A stretch of 64,000 nucleotides of DNA from Lamellibrachia columna (lineage: Eukaryota; Annelida; Polychaeta; Sabellida; Siboglinidae), in the NCBI GenBank assembly GCA_963662155.1, contig OY759261.1, positions 8,856,479-8,920,478 of the forward strand, read 5' to 3'. The position numbers were made by a program, and so were the translations under genes. The notes beneath the pieces are model-generated. The model saw nothing but the letters and a program-made list of their open reading frames with translations, did no database searches and was not told the DNA's origin. Positions 61,132-64,000 of the stretch are shown piece by piece. Each line of letters starts with the position of its first letter. The first letter of the stretch is position 1.

Positions 61132-61135
<4 letters not shown>
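61036..61135 (-). mobile_element. CR1 fragment A (reverse orientation)
   Basis: CTAGTTTGTCTATATCGTTT to AAAGTTCACTACGTT aligns with the minus-strand CR1 at 8,470-8,570, i.e. the FADD to LVKW part of the reverse transcriptase. Confidence 0.85.
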
Positions 61136-61492
<357 letters not shown>

Positions 61493-61592
61493 TTCAGAAC
61501 AGCGTGATACTGCATCTTCAATGGGTAATCAAATTATTTGATTGATTAGGAGAAATATAACATACAAGAAAAAAGCATATTATGTGACAATC
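61493..61592 (+). mobile_element. CR1 fragment B (forward orientation)
   Basis: TTTCAGAACAGCGTGATACT to AACATACAAGAAAAAAGC aligns with CR1 33,968-34,055 on the plus strand. This is the part immediately downstream of fragment A in the element, but in opposite orientation to A. Confidence 0.85.
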
Positions 61593-61814
61593 AAAGTTAA
61601 CTATATATATGAACACATATAGTACGCAATGTGGCCGCCACTCCCCGAAAGAAAGAAAGAGCTATGTCTAACAATGAGTATCATTTAATATCCCCGTACC
61701 CCCATCTACCTATATGACTATATATTGTAGCATTTGGCATTTGATTTAGAACTGTCCAACTATTTGTGACACACAATGAAATGTTTGAGATTCACGAACC
61801 CATTGGCCTGTCAT

Positions 61815-62630
61815 TGCGGTGAGTGTGCACTGAGGTCAGATGACGCGTCTGCCACGTTGAAGGATAAAGCTGCAACACTGACACGATCGGCTGGTCATTT
61901 CTGCTTACTATGGTTGGTGGCATTTCCACTGATACCCTTGAAAGAGTGGGACAGTTTCCAACTGCTAATGTGCTTACTGAACCACCAGAAGTACATGAGA
62001 CGGATAAACCCGTTGACTCACACAAGAACCAAACATTGCTTGGCAAAGATGATACTTCCGGGAAATACATGAAATGTGGAGGCATATCACTGCAGGAAAC
62101 ACTGCACAACTTCACAGTGTCAGTATTTAATGTTACGCGTGTCCAACTATAGTGTGCAACATTTATTGCACTGTTTAAGAAAGGATATCGATAGTCTATG
62201 GGAATGACATAGATATACCACTCTTCTTAGTAGCTGGCAATGTATTCTCAAGAGTGTTCCTCTATAGTCTTACCTTCCGCATTAACCACTGAAACTCAAA
62301 GTATTTTATATGTCGAAGACGTATCGTGGAAATAAATCCCTTGCTTTGACTTTTACACACACAAAAAAGCGTTCGACACCGCGGGAAGACCAGAAATGTG
62401 GGCATTTCCGCGAAAATATGGATGCCCTAAAACTTTTGTAGAAATGGTCGAGGCACTTGCAGTCAGGTATGATGGAATTTGAGAAGCGCATAAGCAAGTC
62501 ATTTGCAACATTTAGTCTGCTGCTCAAGCATTTCTGGATGAGATTCATCAAATGTCAATCATAGTGAAATGTATGGTGGAAAGAGCTATATCTTGAGGAA
62601 AAGAAACATAACCTTCAGGTAGTGATTCTC
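61815..62630 (+). mobile_element. Degenerate LINE RT block R, copy 3
   Basis: Colinear with copy 2 from GTGTGCACTGAGGTCAGATG to AGGAAAAGAAACATAACCTTC. Less well preserved. A palm remnant reads KCGHFRENMDALKLL-KWSRHL, then GMMEFEKRISKS. Confidence 0.68.
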
Positions 62631-62749
62631 ACTTGCCGAAGAAAGACACGCCTGGAGTTAATCCATAAATATATAGATACATAATTTATTAATGTATAAT
62701 ACTGGCATGTATATTAAATACAAATCTAGCACGAACACATCTACAAGAA

Positions 62750-63365
62750 TCAACTAAAACAAAATAGCATATTGTGAAGAACTTACGCTGACTGGCTGCA
62801 CAAGAGTGTTATGTAGCCAACGGTACACACAGCGACAATGTGTTGCAACATGGTTACATCGGCCGGGGAGCTTGGAACAGACGCGCCAGCGGACGACAGC
62901 AACGACGAATGGAACAGCAGGTTGAAGAGAGAACTATCAATGACGTGACGCTTAGCTCACTTCGCATCGAGTGTCTCACAAATGAAGTCGACCGCGAACC
63001 CAGGTATAGTGACGCAGTCTGTTGATGATATATGTAAATTATCTCAAATGTATGCCACGACAGCATCGGCGAATAGGACAGCTGGTTGAATACATAATTA
63101 TGAATGACATGGAAGCTAGCTTTCTTCGCATCGAGTGGCTTACAAATTAAGTCGACCGCGAAGCCTGATCGTCTAGTGAAGCAGTCGGTTGATGATGTAT
63201 GTAACTGATCTGAAATGTATGCCACGCCTATTCAACCCACTAGTTCAGCAGTTATGCGAAGGGGAGTGACTTGTATCCTTAGATCTGCGGGGATGTTTTT
63301 TTGGGAGAGCAAATCCATTTATCTGTGATGAGCTCCATCTAAACGAAATGCCGGTGGCAGGTAGC
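62750..63365 (+). mobile_element. LINE ORF1-like blocks Y and S, copy 3
   Basis: Y (62,750-63,030) has the frame SSLRIECLTNEVDRE. A second partial Y lies at 63,060-63,200, repeating GACATGGAAGCTAGCTTTC and AGTCGACCGCGAAGCC. S follows at 63,230-63,365, as in copy 2. Confidence 0.65.
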
Positions 63366-63639
63366 ATTTGTTATTTCAACTAGATCAGAAGGGGATTCTT
63401 AATTATTGATGGAATGGGCGTATCGGAATTACGTCCCGATTTTGGTGAAAACTAACATCGTTTTTAAAGGCTTGTTCACAGGATATAAGATTTGTGGCAC
63501 CCAATTTTTATTTACACATTTTATCTCTTTGTTCAGTTAGTTATTATTGAGTAGATAGCAAACCAAAGCAAAAGAGATGCCTACCCGTTTATCGGATCTT
63601 TCATAAAAAAATAAAACACAGGTCAAACATCCATAACAT

Positions 63640-64000
63640 TATTACATTTTGTCAGTGTTTATTTGCACTGTCTAATCAAAGCTTGACATTCATATAAATG
63701 TTGTATTGATGGCAAACCAGACATTATTATCCTAATACCACGTTTTGAAAGCATGATGGCATGAACACGCTTGCCTATGCGTACGCACACACCAGTCGAA
63801 TCAAACCAGGGTTTGCTCATGTATCAACCAGAAATCCACGGATGAAGTTGCAATTTCATTCGCTCAGTGACTTCTAAATAATATACAGGCGTATTATTTT
63901 CCAATTGACACGGCAAGTGCGTGTATACTGTTTTTTATTAATGGGCCTGTAATTATATATTGATTAATAGTTTAATATCGCGTAGACACTCCACGCCCAT
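63640..64000. repeat. Dispersed block Z, copy 3, cut by window end
   Basis: ACGTTTTGAAAGCATGATGG, AATCAAACCAGGGTTTGCTC and ACACTCCACGCCCA repeat copies 1 and 2 in order. The block is open at the right edge. Confidence 0.85.

Overview
This window is nuclear DNA from an animal, most likely a marine invertebrate; I cannot name the lineage. The evidence is intron-bearing genes with GT-AG splice sites, a nine-exon-type paraoxonase gene, a rhodopsin-type GPCR exon, animal LINE families, a PIF/Harbinger element, tRNA-derived SINEs, and very abundant (AT)n, (GT)n and minisatellite DNA. No prokaryotic gene organisation, CRISPR array or operon is visible.

The one well-supported host gene is a paraoxonase/arylesterase-like gene on the minus strand (54,740 down to 49,239). 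Eight exons could be assembled by hand with consistent splice phases. They give 327 residues from exon 2 to the stop, close to full length once the missing first exon is counted. The calcium-site motifs are largely kept, but both residues of the PON1 catalytic His dyad are replaced. A remnant of a second paraoxonase last exon lies at 47,220-47,270. Two other likely host exons are a TM6-TM7 GPCR exon (16,086-16,346, minus) and a terminal exon carrying one membrane segment (36,417-36,619, plus).

Most of the rest is mobile-element debris and tandem repeats. 1-2,690: edge-cut LINE ORF2 (minus). 2,886-6,168: minisatellites, long AT and GT tracts and two tRNA-derived SINEs, one internally expanded. 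7,562-14,686: a PIF/Harbinger transposon with identical 42-bp inverted ends, a dead transposase, exons of a possible accessory gene, and a nested 5'-truncated CR1. 17,973-18,872: a pogo-like non-autonomous element. 22,968-24,805: a foldback-like element with long inverted arms made of short repeats. 27,700-30,130: 5' half of another LINE. 30,150-34,618: a near full-length CR1 with an SGNH-type ORF1 and a long open reverse transcriptase frame whose catalytic box is mutated. 37,137-46,314: a duplicated 1.7-kb block plus 22-bp satellite, the second copy split by 4.4 kb containing a MITE and a 19-bp minisatellite. 46,316-64,000: the paraoxonase locus, embedded between three colinear degenerate blocks made of LINE reverse transcriptase and ORF1 pieces, plus one more degenerate LINE (58,240-61,035).

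The LINEs and DNA transposons appear largely defective. The high similarity of the two CR1 copies implies a recently active source elsewhere in the genome. I saw no convincing unknown multi-gene system. The observations most worth following are the divergent paraoxonase, the foldback element, the tRNA-like SINE with an internal tandem expansion, and the split segmental duplication.
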